Notes under the pieces: model-generated
What the model was told of the DNA's origin: nothing
What the model saw: the letters and a program-made list of their open reading frames with translations, nothing else
The model's database searches: none
Part shown: positions 1-11,082 of the stretch, piece by piece
Layout of the letters: every line of letters begins with the position of its first letter
Position numbering within the stretch: the stretch's first letter is position 1
Program-made: the position numbers and the translations under genes
NCBI GenBank assembly: GCA_007449985.2
Contig: VIIQ02000002.1
Span: 248,001 to 312,000 of the forward strand
Length of the DNA stretch: 64,000 bases
Direction of reading: 5' to 3'
DNA from: Desmodesmus armatus
Lineage: Eukaryota; Chlorophyta; Chlorophyceae; Sphaeropleales; Scenedesmaceae

Positions 1-756
1 CTCAGGTTACAGTGTGCTACTAGCAGGTAGTACTAGCAGGTGTGACCCCACTGGCAGGAGCATGTAGGACTCTGCTAAAGTTCAAGTGCTGATGACGAAC
101 ACCCTCAAAGAGGGGCCTTTCACAGCAGTGCTTGTGCAAGCGCTAGTAGCTCCCCAGTGCACCTCAGGTGTACCACCATAAATAAGACAGAAACCGTGGC
201 AAGTGCATTGCTCAATCTCTGCCAAAGTAAGACCCTGTTACAACGGACTGGTAGCCGCTGGTGACCAATGATCCCCAGGAACCACTCAGACTACCATACA
301 CCACTTCTGCACGCTACTATGCTACTAGCATAGTATTGTTGCAATGAACCCCACTGACTTCAAGGATGAGCCAACCACTCATCAACAGCACCCTGCCTTT
401 TGGTGGTTGTAGAGAACACTGTAGTACAGCACTGCTGTACCCTGGAACATAAAACCCACTGACTGCTAGACTGCTAGCCGCAGTGGCACCAGAATTGGCC
501 GAAACTTGCCTTCTGTCAGCATCATAACAGCTGCCATTTTCACGCAACAAGAACAACAACAGAAACAAACCGCATGGGTGCCCTTCCAGCTCGTTTTCAC
601 AGCACCAGCATGTCATGGGCTGCAAAGCTGCTGCACGCGTCCCGCAGTCACCTCAGCAACTGACAGCACATGCAGGCCGCCAATGGGCAACTGCTCAACA
701 CGCCCTGACGTGCCCCAGCATGCTGCGCAGCACCACGGTGGTGGCAGGGTGCCCAG
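1..756. other. Non-coding left edge
   Basis: No convincing gene is seen. The segment lies downstream of the minus-strand SRPBCC gene and probably holds its 3' untranslated region. A minus-strand TGTAA (plus-strand TTACA at 238-242) could be its polyadenylation motif, although about 515 nt from the stop is far. The open frames here overlap on both strands and have no domain or splice support. Confidence 0.4.
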
Positions 757-2028
757 CTACACAGCAGCAGCCTGGGGCCTGACCTTGCTGCCCTGCCCAA
801 CCTCGGCCCCCGCCAGGGCTGTGACCACAGGCTTGCCTGCTGCGCGCTTGACTGAGCGGCCCCTGCTCATCAGCTTCTTGCTGCTCTTGTGGCCCTGCAG
901 CTTGTGCGCCCTGTGCGGGGTAGCCTTCTGTGCTGGCAGCTCCTGTACGGGGTGGGCCTTGCTTGCTGCAGCTGCAAAGGCCTCCTGGAGCTCTTCCTTG
1001 GCCAGAACCTTGTTCTGTTGGCAGCAGAGACCATCAAAGCAAAGGCGCCAGGTCAGCCTGAGGTATACAGCTTTTTTGTGTGAGGTGGGGGAAGGAGCTT
1101 GTGACATGTGCATAATTTCAAAGGCTGGGCAGTACTCTCTTCAGAAGATACTGAGTCACTGACCAGCATGTGTTGCAAGGCACTGCCAGTAGGCACTGCC
1201 AGTAGTGAGCTTACCCAACAGTATGCATGTCTGCTGGCCCTACCGTACCCACCTGCTGCAGCTGTGCCAGCACCTCCTTGCGCAGTGCCACATTGAACAC
1301 ATGGTACCCCCTGCGGATTGACTGCATGGTGGGCCTGAGGAAGGGCAGCGCCAGCCCAAACATCTCAGCACCGTGCACGAATCGTGTGTGGCCGTTGGGC
1401 AGGGGCTCCAGGATGAACCAGTGGCTGCCACGGAAGAAGGTGGAGATGATGGGCCCCCTGTAGTCACGCCAGCGCAGCTCCTTGTTCTTGTCCAGCACAA
1501 GGATCTGCAGGCAGTGGGGCAGGTGCACCAGGCAGCTGCAGGTTGAAGTGATGTTGCTACTGGCAGTGGCACTGTCGTTCTTTGGGTGCGTGGCATTGCG
1601 CAGCCTTTGTGTTGTAAGGCAGTTGTGGTGCAGGGCCTGCGACTGTGCGCAGGTTTGATAGAGTGCGATTTGCAAGCTAAATCAGCTGATGATGACTGTT
1701 TGCATGCTGACGTGGTGCATTCCTGCATGTTGTGTGGTGTGTGCTGCCAGAAATGCTGCAACTGGACAGAAAGCCCCCCCTTCCGGGCCAGTACCAGCTG
1801 CTGTCGCACCTCAGGAATGTGAGGGCTGGTCTTGATGCAGCCACCATCCAGTGAAAACACCACTTGACACTTCTTGCCCACTCCCTCAGGCACCTTTTTG
1901 AAGGCTTGAAAGTCGTTCCAGTTGCCCCAGCTGCCAAAGTCCCCGAACACCTTCCAAACCTGTTCCGGAGTGGCCTCAATTTCAATGTCGGAATCAACTC
2001 TGTAGCGCATTGCTTGCTGCATGGCCAT
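757..2028 (-). CDS. SRPBCC (START-like/polyketide cyclase fold) protein, 3 exons
   Basis: Proposed coding exons on the minus strand are 2028-1795, 1504-1253 and 1014-757, all phase 0, giving 247 residues. The N-terminal stretch (about residues 8-75) reads like the start of an SRPBCC ligand-binding fold: IEIEATPEQVWKVFGDF followed by a W-x-x-W pattern. Exon 2 continues it with LDKNKELRWRDY and a GSHWFILEPL strand, ending in the long C-terminal helix (RPTMQSIRRGYHVFNVALR). This family binds hydrophobic ligands in a cavity; no catalytic function can be assigned. Exon 3 is a basic, Lys/Ala-rich tail of 85 residues that looks disordered. The start at 2028 was chosen because it directly precedes the conserved domain; Met codons at 2118 and 2154 are in frame and cannot be excluded. 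The gene is divergent from the ubiquitin-like gene at 2456. Confidence 0.75.
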
Positions 2029-2455
2029 ACTGTCGACTTGGCAGGAGGTGGTTGGCGCGATACGATGAATTTGTACTCCACAAGCTTTGATATGTTTTAT
2101 ACGGTCGTTATTGTTCATTTGACGAGCACTGTAGGTTGAAGGAACTAAATGCACTCGGGGCTAAATGCACTTTACTGGGCAATACCATGGCGCCAAAACA
2201 ACAACACCCACCATATCACTACAGTATTTGCAAATTACTGCTGAAAACAGTTAGAATGAACCCTTGTTAAAAATTGTTGTGTGCGCAGCAAGACCTTTGG
2301 GCTGCATCAGGTTCGACACAACGAGGGAGGCGCACTAACCCATAGCTCGTCGCACCGTCCTTGCAGCAACCGCTTTGTGGACTCAAAGTAGCACCAGGAT
2401 AAACACTTTTGAGCAGCTATAATTAACAGAGGCAGCCGCAAGTCAGCTGGGTGTC
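2029..2455. promoter_or_regulatory. Shared divergent promoter region
   Basis: These 427 bp separate the start codons of the SRPBCC gene (-) and the ubiquitin-like gene (+), so both promoters and 5' UTRs must lie here unless upstream exons exist. An AT-rich CTATAATTAAC at about 2416-2426, some 30-40 nt before the plus-strand ATG, is the most TATA-like element seen. This is inference from layout only. Confidence 0.45.
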
Positions 2456-3245
2456 ATGCCACAGCAACTGCAGCTCACTGTGCAGCCTCGCCTGCAGTCA
2501 GAGACTTGGTCCCTCTACTGGAAGGACACCACCAAAACCACTACAGACTGTCTGAAGCCTGTCAGCCTCACCTTTGATGCTGAGGCCACAACAGTCGCCC
2601 ACCTCATGGATCAGGTGCTGTGGTGCAACTGCAGCAGCGCTGTTGTCAGCAAGCATGATCAGCCACACAAACTGCACTGATGACCAAACAGCAAGCAAAC
2701 TGCACAAAACAGTAATTCATAGTCACTTCCTCGCTCGCCCCACATTCTCCACACACTCTGTGCTGTTGCAGGTAGCAGCGCATGTTGGCTGGCCCCCAGA
2801 GGATGGCCTCACTCGCCTCGCTGGGTTCAAAGGGCCCTGGCAGCGTGCACTGTGCAAGGGGCGGGTGCTGCAGCCCTCTGACACACTGCAGGCAGCAGGC
2901 CTGACTGATGAGGCCACTGTGACCGTGGTGCGCATTGAGCTGTTGGCAGAAGGATGGAAGGTGAGCTATTCGGTGCAGACCTGAATGGGTGGCCACCCAT
3001 GGCGGCACGTTGGTACAGCACACCTGTACCGCACTTGTGTGAATGACCAATTTCAACTGCCGTTATGGGCCAGCAGTATTTGTGCACACAGCCATAGAGG
3101 CTAGGGCTGCCAGCTTTGAGGCTAGCAGGTTGCTTGTGTGCTGTCAGTAGACTCAACTGACCAAGCAGCTGTGCTACTGCTTTGGTTGCTGCCTGCGCAG
3201 GTGCAAGACGAGTTTGACCTCTCCAGTGACTCTGATGACGAATGA
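2456..3245 (+). CDS. Small ubiquitin-like domain protein, 3 exons
   Basis: Exons 2456-2614, 2772-2960 and 3201-3245 join in phase 0 to give 130 residues. Residues about 5-110 resemble a divergent ubiquitin fold: two N-terminal strands, the helix segment AEATTVAHLMDQVAAHVGW, and the C-terminal pattern GRVLQPSDTLQAAGLTDEA followed by VTVVRIEL, typical of ubiquitin-like domains (L-x-D-x-x-T-L-x-x-x-G-I/L-x-D-x-x-T-V). There is no terminal di-glycine; instead the protein ends in a short acidic tail, VQDEFDLSSDSDDE, so it is unlikely to be a conjugated modifier and may act as a binding module. TGTAA occurs at 3333-3337, 88 nt after the stop. No specific orthologue is recognised. Confidence 0.65.
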
Positions 3246-5077
3246 GCAGTCGCCAGCTAGCTTCATGACAGGCGGCCTGTCACAGGTTGCAATCTGGCCC
3301 ACAGGGCCATCCGATGGCGGGGCGTGTGTGGGTGTAACAGGTTCACTGGGGTGATGCCTCGTCCGCGCAAGCTTAGGCAAACCTTGAAGTTGACAGGTGC
3401 AGTCTGGCAGAGCCAGACTGCGCTGGCAGCTGCAAGCCAGGAGGCGCAGCTGTCAAGTATTCATTGCGGCAGTGCAGCCCAGGTGTCTGGTGATTTGCTG
3501 CGTGGAGTGGCGTACACCAAAGGCCGCTGGACCATGGTCATGGCTGCACTGCAGCTGGCAGCTGCCCTTAGCAGCGCAGTGCATTGGTGCTACAATATGC
3601 AGCACTGGTGCATTGTGGTCACCACATCATGATGTGTGCTGGTGTGAATAGGTGTTGTTGGTTGACAGTGCTGCAAGTCTTTCCAAAGACACCCCTTGCT
3701 GTTGACCAAGCAGTAGCACCTCAGGCTGATGCAGTGACTGTGGCATAAGCCTGTGACTCAGACTTTGGTGTGGTGTGATGGAGCAGTACGTTTCTGCAAG
3801 GTAATGTTGAACCCCATTGGTACCATGCTGTGTTTGTGGCCCCTCCCCCACAGCTGCAACTGCCAACCTATCAGTGGTAGGTTTCATGCAACACTGGGGC
3901 AGTCACGACTCGTGAACTTCAGAAAATTGGCACTGCAACAGCTGCATTGCTGCGAGTGTGCACACCATGTAAATGAAATAAAATGCCACCACACGTGATG
4001 AATCCCCTCAGGTGTTACACTGTACAGCAGACTGCAACACTTCACTGGGCCCATACGGGCGCATGCATACCTCACGACAGCCTGCATGGGCTGTCACGAG
4101 TTTTTCACTGTGGTGGCAGAGGTGTAGACCAGGCGCTGAAATGCAGGCTGTCTCCACCAGCTGTAACCACCAATACTGCAGACAAGGCTGTGGCTGTTTC
4201 ACCCTGCTGGTCTGACATCACACAGCACAGCACAGCACGGGGCCAACAAACAGTATGCTCTCAGCACAAACAGTCGACAATCAAAAGACATCAGTCATGC
4301 ACAGGACCCGCATGCATCTCTCCTCTCAAGGGGATACTGCTGTGCCACAGGTACATAGCACAGTGTGCAGCAGGAACGCGACGGTGGGCTCAGCAGCAGA
4401 CCTTTGCAGCTGTGGGACATGCGCTGAATGCAGCACAGCCCCTCACATTGTGCTGACAGCTGTTTGCCACTAGCAGGGCTTGCTGGGAAGCGCTTCTCAA
4501 ACACATATGCATGACCAGCATGGTGTGTTCCTGCTACCAGTGGTAGTACCACAAAGCTGCCAGCCATGATGGCCGCCATTTGGCAATGCAGAAGCTGCTT
4601 GCCGCCCAAAGGCTTGCAGCACAGTATGCATCATGGTAGAGCCTCGCAGCCTGCTGAGCTGGCACTGGCTGTGCCATCCGATACATACAACCCAAGTCAA
4701 CAACCAAGGATACCAAAGCATGGTGCTTCCTGACACGGCAAACTGTGGTTTGCGTGGCAACAGGTGGGTGGGGAAGTGCACACTTGTACAGCGTGCTGCC
4801 CATGCACTCCTGCGCCCTAGTGAGCAAAAGAATCAAGTGCTGTAAGGTCCGCTGTGTACACACACTCAGCAAAGCATGCATAAACAACAATATCACGCAA
4901 TTTGGCACGCTGTGCTTCACAGCAGCTGTGCATACACACACGGGAGCAGCAGCCTGCGGAAAAGCCTGGCGACTGCCACATGTCCGTGAACGCAGTCCCA
5001 CTGCACCTGGCATGACACACGCATAGCATCATACTCACTGCGCTGTAAAGCCTAGCCGCAACAACAGCCTGAGGGCC
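3246..5077. other. Intergenic region, convergent gene ends
   Basis: About 1.8 kb between the 3' ends of the ubiquitin-like gene (+) and the cytochrome b5 gene (-). It should contain both 3' UTRs. Open frames up to 157 codons exist on both strands but are Cys/His/Gln-rich with no recognisable domain, splice pattern or codon signature. Nothing else is seen. Confidence 0.5.
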
Positions 5078-5944
5078 TCACAATGACGGCTCAAGGTCCC
5101 CAATGTAGTAAGCTGCCAGCTGCTTGTACGACACTGGGTATGCCCTGTGGATCTCATGGAACTCCTGGGAGCAGTCACAGCCCAGGTGCGCCAGTATGCT
5201 CAGCACCTCGGTCACTCTGCAGCCGCTGTCCCAGCCAGGGTGTGTGGCGATGTGCTCTGTGATGTCATACACCTTGCCGTCCACTGCAATCCAGCCGTCG
5301 TCGCAGTACTTGTGCTGCGCAACGTCTGAGAGGCTCCAGTTGCGGTTAAGCTTGCGCAACTGCGAACACAACAGGAGCGGCAGCAGCAGCAGCAGCAGCA
5401 GCAGGGGAATGCTGGTGAGGGGGTGCAGGTGGTTGGTGTACAGCAGACTCTCAGAGTCTGAAGGGCAGGGGTTGCAGAAACTGTGCCTCAACAGCTGAAG
5501 GCATTACAGGCTTGTACAGCTGCAAACTACAATGGTTCATTACTCATCAGCAACGAGAAAGGCTTCCTGTTTCATACAAAAGCAACTGCTACAGCGGCTC
5601 AGACTTCCACCCACCTGTCTGCGAGTGAGCTTTGGGTCATGGTCCAAGACAGGTCGCTTCATCTGCCAGGCTTGATACACACAGCTGCTGCTGCCACTAG
5701 TGCTGGAGCTCGACACGTCGTCAATACTGCTGGTCACATCTCCGCAGACGGTGGTGGCATCTTCACAGCTGCTTGAGGGTGAAGCTACAGCCTGTTGGCC
5801 TGTTTGGAAGCATGGAGCGCTGAGGGACAGAGCGCCGTCCGTGGCTGCTTGAATGGAACTTGAAGTGGAAGGTAACATTTTGCTGCTGAACGGACATGTG
5901 GTTTGCTGCCCTTGGCCAAGCAAATGGGCGAATGGGCACACCAT
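5078..5944 (-). CDS. Cytochrome b5 heme-binding domain protein, 2 exons
   Basis: Minus-strand exons 5944-5615 and 5359-5078 join in phase 0 to give 203 residues. The C-terminal 90 residues are a cytochrome b5 domain: WSLSDVAQHKYCDDGWIAVD, then GKVYDITEHIATHPGW with the first heme ligand His150 in an HPGW variant of the usual HPGG, and a second candidate ligand His181 in EFHEIH. It closes with LAAYYIGDLE. The N-terminal half is Ser/Thr-rich low complexity and no transmembrane anchor is seen, so it is probably a soluble electron carrier or a heme/sterol-binding accessory. The single intron (5614-5360) carries a CAG/CTG microsatellite near 5380-5403. The start could instead be the Met at 5878. 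The gene is divergent from NOL12. Confidence 0.8.
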
Positions 5945-6598
5945 GGCTGGTACGATGTGAGGCTGTACGTGTATTGTGAAGGCTTCTGCACGCTTTTGGG
6001 GAGATCGAACACCTCGTGTGGTCGTAAGGAATATGGAGACCCGCCTGTTGGGGTGGCTCCCAAGATATGGGAGTTGGTGGTCCCCGTCCCCACCCCCTCG
6101 AAGGGGCCAGGTTGACTGGAGCGACGAAGGACCCCAGGGCCTCCTTGGTCTCCTTCAGTACATAAAGCCGAGCATACGACCGTCCAACATCGTTTGCTGT
6201 GTTTGCTGCTGACGTTTCTGCCTTTTGGCCCTGATCTCAGCCTCATATACGCAAAGTCTCTCACCTCTCAACTCGCCTATCAGCCACTCGGACTTCCACT
6301 TGCGTGTCGAGTGTCGTTGTCAACTTCCTCTGCACCTTTCACTGAACGGTCAAACACCTGCCCCAAACCTCGTCATGGCAACAGTGGCAACACCCTTTTT
6401 GGTCGCTCTGGTATCGTTGTCCATCACCAGCACCACGGTCTTGCTCGGACAGCATCAGCAGCGCCAGCAGGTCCCACACCAGCACCTGCAGCAGCAGCAA
6501 CAGCAGAGGGCAACCAGAAGCACTCTTGTGCCAACACACGGCCTGCTGCCAGAGCTGTTTCCCTGTGAACTCGTGTCGAGAGGTTGATCAGCAGCCGA
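5945..6598. promoter_or_regulatory. Divergent promoter region, cytochrome b5 / NOL12
   Basis: 654 bp between the two start codons. It must include both promoters and 5' UTRs. A CAG-rich run at about 6450-6510 makes open frames on the plus strand, but these are not in frame with the NOL12 ATG at 6599. No clear TATA element or other motif stands out. Confidence 0.4.
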
Positions 6599-8429
6599 AT
6601 GAAGTCCAAACTGTACCAAGACTATGACGCACTTGCATACAAGCCACATAACCTGGGGGAGGAGCGGGGGGCCATCAACCACATCAAGAAGGCCAAGCAA
6701 AAGACCAAGGGCCTGGAGATCGTGTTTGACCCTAAGTCACACAAGTGAGTAATCTTTGGGAGGTGTCTGAATGCTGAAAGTGTAGTTACCTTCCGGCAGG
6801 GCGTTGTCTGTGCTGCTGCTGCTGCTGCTGCTGTTGCTGCTGTGCCCTTGGCGTGACCTTGTATGACAGGTGGACTGACAGGCATGTGTGCTGTCCATGT
6901 TGCCACTGCGCAGGGACTTCGTTACTGGATTCCGCAAGCGCAAGCAGCAGCGGCGCAAGGAGGCCAACAGCCAGCTGGAGAAGAAGGCTAAAAAGCAGCG
7001 GGTGGAATCAAGAGCAGAGGTGGGTTGGCGGGTGTCGTCCGGATCAGTTTTGCAGTTGGGTGTTGCCACAGCTCGTTTTTATTCTTGGAACGCACCAACC
7101 ATTCATGCGTTGCAGCCCTCAAGCATCTATAGCACAAGCAGCGGCAGTGGCAGCCACCCACAGGCTGCCCACAAAGCTGAACAAGCTGCTGCAAGTATAC
7201 AGTATCGCGCTGCAAAAAACACTGGCACCTTATTACGAGGCACCGACCCTGACCAGCTCCTGTACTGCGCTCCTGCCTGCTGCCCTCATGTGCATTTTTC
7301 TGTTGCAGCGCCGCAAGGAGATGAAGCACAAATTGAATTTGCCTGATGACTATGGCATTGAAGACAGTGACACTGAACAAGGTGTGTACTCAGGGCAGGG
7401 TGCCTGGCAGCGCCAGCGTGGTTCCATGCGTACATATGCAGCGCCCTGCAGCAACTGCTGAGTATTGTTGAGCCTACATCAAATACTGGATGTATAAACA
7501 GCGGCAAAACATAGAAGGTGGCCTTAGCAGCAGCGATTGCAGCACGAGCTGTCATGCAGTTCTGTACACGCCTGCATCACCTGCTGGTACTGTGTAGACA
7601 CAGGAGTGCATCCAGCCAATGCATCGACCATCTCACCATCCAAGGATATGTACATTCCGAAGTTGCGCATGAGTGTGTATACTTCCTGTTTTGTTATCTG
7701 AATCTTGGTTTGCTGCTGTTTTTTGTCCCTGTTGTTGGTTGCTATGTCTGCCTGCAGGTGGTGATGTTGTTGATGCACAAGCTGCTGCAGCTGCAGCCAA
7801 TGCAGAGGTGAAGCAGTACCAGCAACCTGGCTACACCACCACCGTCTGCATCACAAACTTCAATGCAGGCTACGACGACAGGTGGGTGTGAGAGGCAGTA
7901 CAGAGAGGCAGTACAGCAACAGGAAGTGAATGCACTGTTTGTTGCACAGCAGGCGCAGCAGACAGGATGCTGCTTGTCACCTGCTGGCATACTTCTGCGT
8001 ATATATCCAGTGCCTGTGTCAGCAGCTGCCACAGTGTGCCTAAGAGAGACTGACGAGTTGAAGCAGCAGGCAGGGACTACCTGCATTGTTATGTCACATA
8101 ACCTATGTGTGTAGTTGTGTGTACCGTTTGGTGGCCCTGTTCAGTTCTGCTTTTGCCATTGGCTGGTTGTCAGGTAGGTGCGCTGCCCCGATCCTGCTCC
8201 TTGCTGAACAGTTCCTTGCTGTCGTTGTCTGTTTCTGTCTTGCAGTGATGAAGAACCAGCAGCAGCCAGTGAAGATGAGCATGCTGATGTGCCAGAGCAC
8301 CAGCAGCAGCAGCAGCAAAAGCAGCGGCCTCGTCACAAAGGCAGCAACGTTGGCAAGAGCGGTCAAGTGTCGAAAATATCAGGCAGCAAACACGGCCACA
8401 AAAAGCAGCACGGCAAGAAGAAGCGATAG
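6599..8429 (+). CDS. NOL12: NOL12/RRP17-family nucleolar ribosome-biogenesis protein, 5 exons
   Basis: Exons 6599-6744, 6914-7019, 7309-7381, 7758-7881 and 8246-8429 keep one frame and give 210 residues. NOL12 (yeast Rrp17, mammalian Nop25) is an RNA-binding nucleolar protein needed for pre-rRNA processing, with 5'-3' exonuclease activity reported for the yeast protein. The family signature is intact: LEIVFDPKSHKDFVTGFRKR (about residues 41-60) runs into the basic coiled stretch KQQRRKEANSQLEKKAKKQR and, in exon 3, RRKEMKHKLN. The middle is Ala/Gln-rich with a YTTTVCITNF segment, and the C terminus is acidic, then poly-Gln, then strongly basic (HGHKKQHGKKKR), fitting nucleolar targeting. TGTAA at 8655-8659 ends the transcript only 24 nt before the next gene's ATG, so the two genes are packed head to tail. 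Confidence 0.88.
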
Positions 8430-8682
8430 ATAGAAACCTTGGGTAGATCAGATCTCGGTTTTTTCTTTGTGGCCTCGTGGCTGAATTGGTTTCTTGTCGA
8501 TTTTGTACATGCGCGGTCGCACTGGCTGTTTTTGGTTGATCTGCTGGGGCCCATCTGGCTCTTTTTGGCTCGGAGCTCATGCTTCTGTCTGACAGTACCT
8601 GTCTTCCGCATGACGGTGTTGTTTGCACTGGTGCTCTCTTGAGCACATTGGTTTTGTAACCATTCTTGTATCTTCCTATTCA

Positions 8683-9958
8683 ATGTCAACACCCAGCAGC
8701 GACGCGCAATCATTACATGCAGCCCCAGCAAAGCGTGCAGTCATTGTGGTGTTTGCTCGACTGCCAGTGGCAGGCAAAGTGAAGACTCGCCTTGCAGCTG
8801 GGGTGGGAGCTGAAGCAGCAGCAGCCTTCTACAAATTGTGTGCAGAACATGCCTGTTTGGAGGTGCTCAGGTGACCACCAATCACCCCCAATATCGCAGC
8901 AGAAAGTTGCAGCAGCAACTGTGCATGCACCCAGCCCTTCAGTACCATATTACTGTTGCAGCACGAATGATGGGCAGGCACTAACTGCTCTCACCCAGGC
9001 CCACTTCGCACCCAATCAGTGACTGAACTCAATCACTCAGGTCACAGACGCGCCCAGCACTGCACCTGGCATCCATTGCCATTGCTGCTGCACTCCTGAT
9101 AGCTAGACAGGCAGGCAAAAAACAGTCCCACATTCGAGCCGCATACCTCAAGGCAAGGCTCATTGATGTGTGGTCCTTTGTACAGTGACACACCAACCAG
9201 ACCAACAATGCATTCGACAGCAATAGCAGTGCCTGCCTGCTGTGCTTTTGTACAGGTGTCCCACCGCCGATGGCGTTGTCTTCTGCGCAGCAGCAGAGGA
9301 TGTGCAGGGCGTAGCAGAATGGCTATCAGCAGCAGGGGCCCCCCTGCCTGTCTACCCACAAGTGCAGGATCCTGACCTGGGCAGGCGCATGATTGCAGCC
9401 CTAACAGCAGCTGCTACTGGAGATTCACACCTGCTGGATTCAAGCACTACCTCAGGACAAAACCCTGTCAAGCCCCCTTATGATGCTACAATTGTCATCG
9501 GAACAGACATACCAGACTTGTCAAGCGAGGTATTGTCTGCTGCTGTTGAAGCGCTGCTAGGGCGCACCCAGGAAGGGGTTCCAGCAACAGGAACAGCATC
9601 AGAGCAGGCGGTGACCACACAGCCGCTTGCTGATATTTTGCTGGGGCCTGCAGCAGATGGGGGGTACTACCTATTAGGCTTTTGCACAGAGGCGCTGCTG
9701 CGGCCAGATGTGCAAAGCAGCAAGGTGTTTGAAGGTGTTGAGTGGAGCAGCAGCTCTGTACTGCAGAAGACAGTAGAGGCAGCTGAGGGACTGGGGTTGA
9801 GGGTTGCACCAACAGGGAGGTTGCCATTGCTACGAGACATTGACACAAAGGAGGATGCAGCAGAATGGTTGAGTCACAGTAGCACTCTGGGTGTGGATGC
9901 TGGTGGGGGCGCAACTCTGCAGCGGCAAATGCTGCAGCTGGTGCGAGAGTGGTTGTAG
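8683..9958 (+). CDS. DUF2064/TIGR04282-type glycosyltransferase-like protein, 2 exons
   Basis: Exons 8683-8870 and 9256-9958 give 296 residues. The N terminus carries the family signature AVIVVFARLPVAGKVKTRLA (residues 19-38), a nucleotide-binding loop also seen in MobA/CofC-like nucleotidyltransferases. The second exon carries a metal/substrate-site motif GTDIPDL and the diagnostic GPAADGGYYLLG. These mark the TIGR04282 family (rSAM/selenodomain-associated transferase 1, DUF2064), common in bacteria and algae and thought to transfer a sugar or nucleotidyl group; no substrate is established. Exon 2 also carries two Ala/Ser/Thr-rich insertions that make it longer than bacterial relatives of about 200 residues. 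A TGTAA lies at 10179-10183. The alternative upstream GTG-started frame is rejected because the ATG fits the domain edge. Confidence 0.85.
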
Positions 9959-11082
9959 GGGGCTTTGCGCATGCATTTGCGCAGTGTGTTTGCTGGTAGT
10001 GCTGCAGGGGTTCAGGGGTGGGTAATGATGTATGAAGCATGGGTGCTGGGGGTTACACCAGCCACATGCACTGCTTGTGACCAATCTGAATGGTAGACTT
10101 TGTCATCACCCAGTGCCACCATCACCACGCCAGTTTGTGTCAGAGCTGAGCTTGACTGCAGTGGGTCTGAGTGACAGGTGTAAGCTAGGTATGTATCGTC
10201 CCTACAGCTGCCAACAGCACAGAGTGGCAGCACAGCACAGCACGCTGGTCAGCAGGAGGCCATTTGATCCATAAGTGGGGTTGGTGCACTGAATTGTCAC
10301 GCAGCATAGGAAGAGCATTGCTGTGAACCCATAGCAGCAGCACAACCCTAAAAGGTCTTAGGACAAGACGACAGGTAGATGAGCAACCAACATGACAGCT
10401 GCTGGCTGTCGAAAGCACTCCGGAGTACTTTGCACTTTTAGTGTTGCATGTGAATGGACAAACAGATCCCATGAGAGCACCGGGTTTCCTGCACCTGCAC
10501 TGCCGCTGCACCAGCTTTGGGTCCAGCCTGGCAGGCAGGTGCAGTGTAGTGGTTCCACTCTCCGGGGGTCGAGGTATTGGTCAGTCCCGGTCAACAACAT
10601 AAGCCCTAGCCGTGACATTGCATAATGAAAGGTGTACGCGGCCTTTCGTACATGGCTTAAACCCTTCAATACCCTTGAACATGCAACAACTCGTTGTTTC
10701 CCAAGGCGGAGCTCCACACGATTCCTACAAACCTTTCTTCTCGATACATGAGACCCCGCGGGGTCTGTGACTGCTGTGCTGCCCAGAGCGGACTTAGGAT
10801 TGCCCAGGATGAGGGACTCTTGAGAGCTCAATCTTACGTCTTACGTAGAAACAAGCCATGATGCCAAGAGGCAGCTGCGGACTTTGGCGGAACTGCTTTC
10901 AAGGTAGGAGGGGGTCCACTGGGGTACCCTGCAGGCGGTTACCAGGCATGCACCTCCACCTGCACCTACAAGGTCTGCCTATCAAACAGGATCACTTTGA
11001 ATGCTGTTAAAGTACCTTGTGATACTCTAGCAGCGTCTCAGAGGTCTGCTGCACGCTGCAGGTGCTTGATCTCCCAAGCTTG
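9959..11082. other. Intergenic, no gene assigned
   Basis: The first 220 nt are probably the 3' UTR of the preceding gene. No domain-bearing frame is seen in the rest. A short spliced-looking exon just before 10902 (ending before GTAGGA) could be a 5' exon of the next gene, but its frame cannot be tied to it. Confidence 0.4.

Noticed and set aside
5340..5491. Leu-rich minus-strand stretch before the cytochrome b5 domain as a membrane anchor
   Set aside because: It is intronic: the CTG microsatellite encodes poly-Leu only if read through, and a good acceptor lies at the domain boundary.
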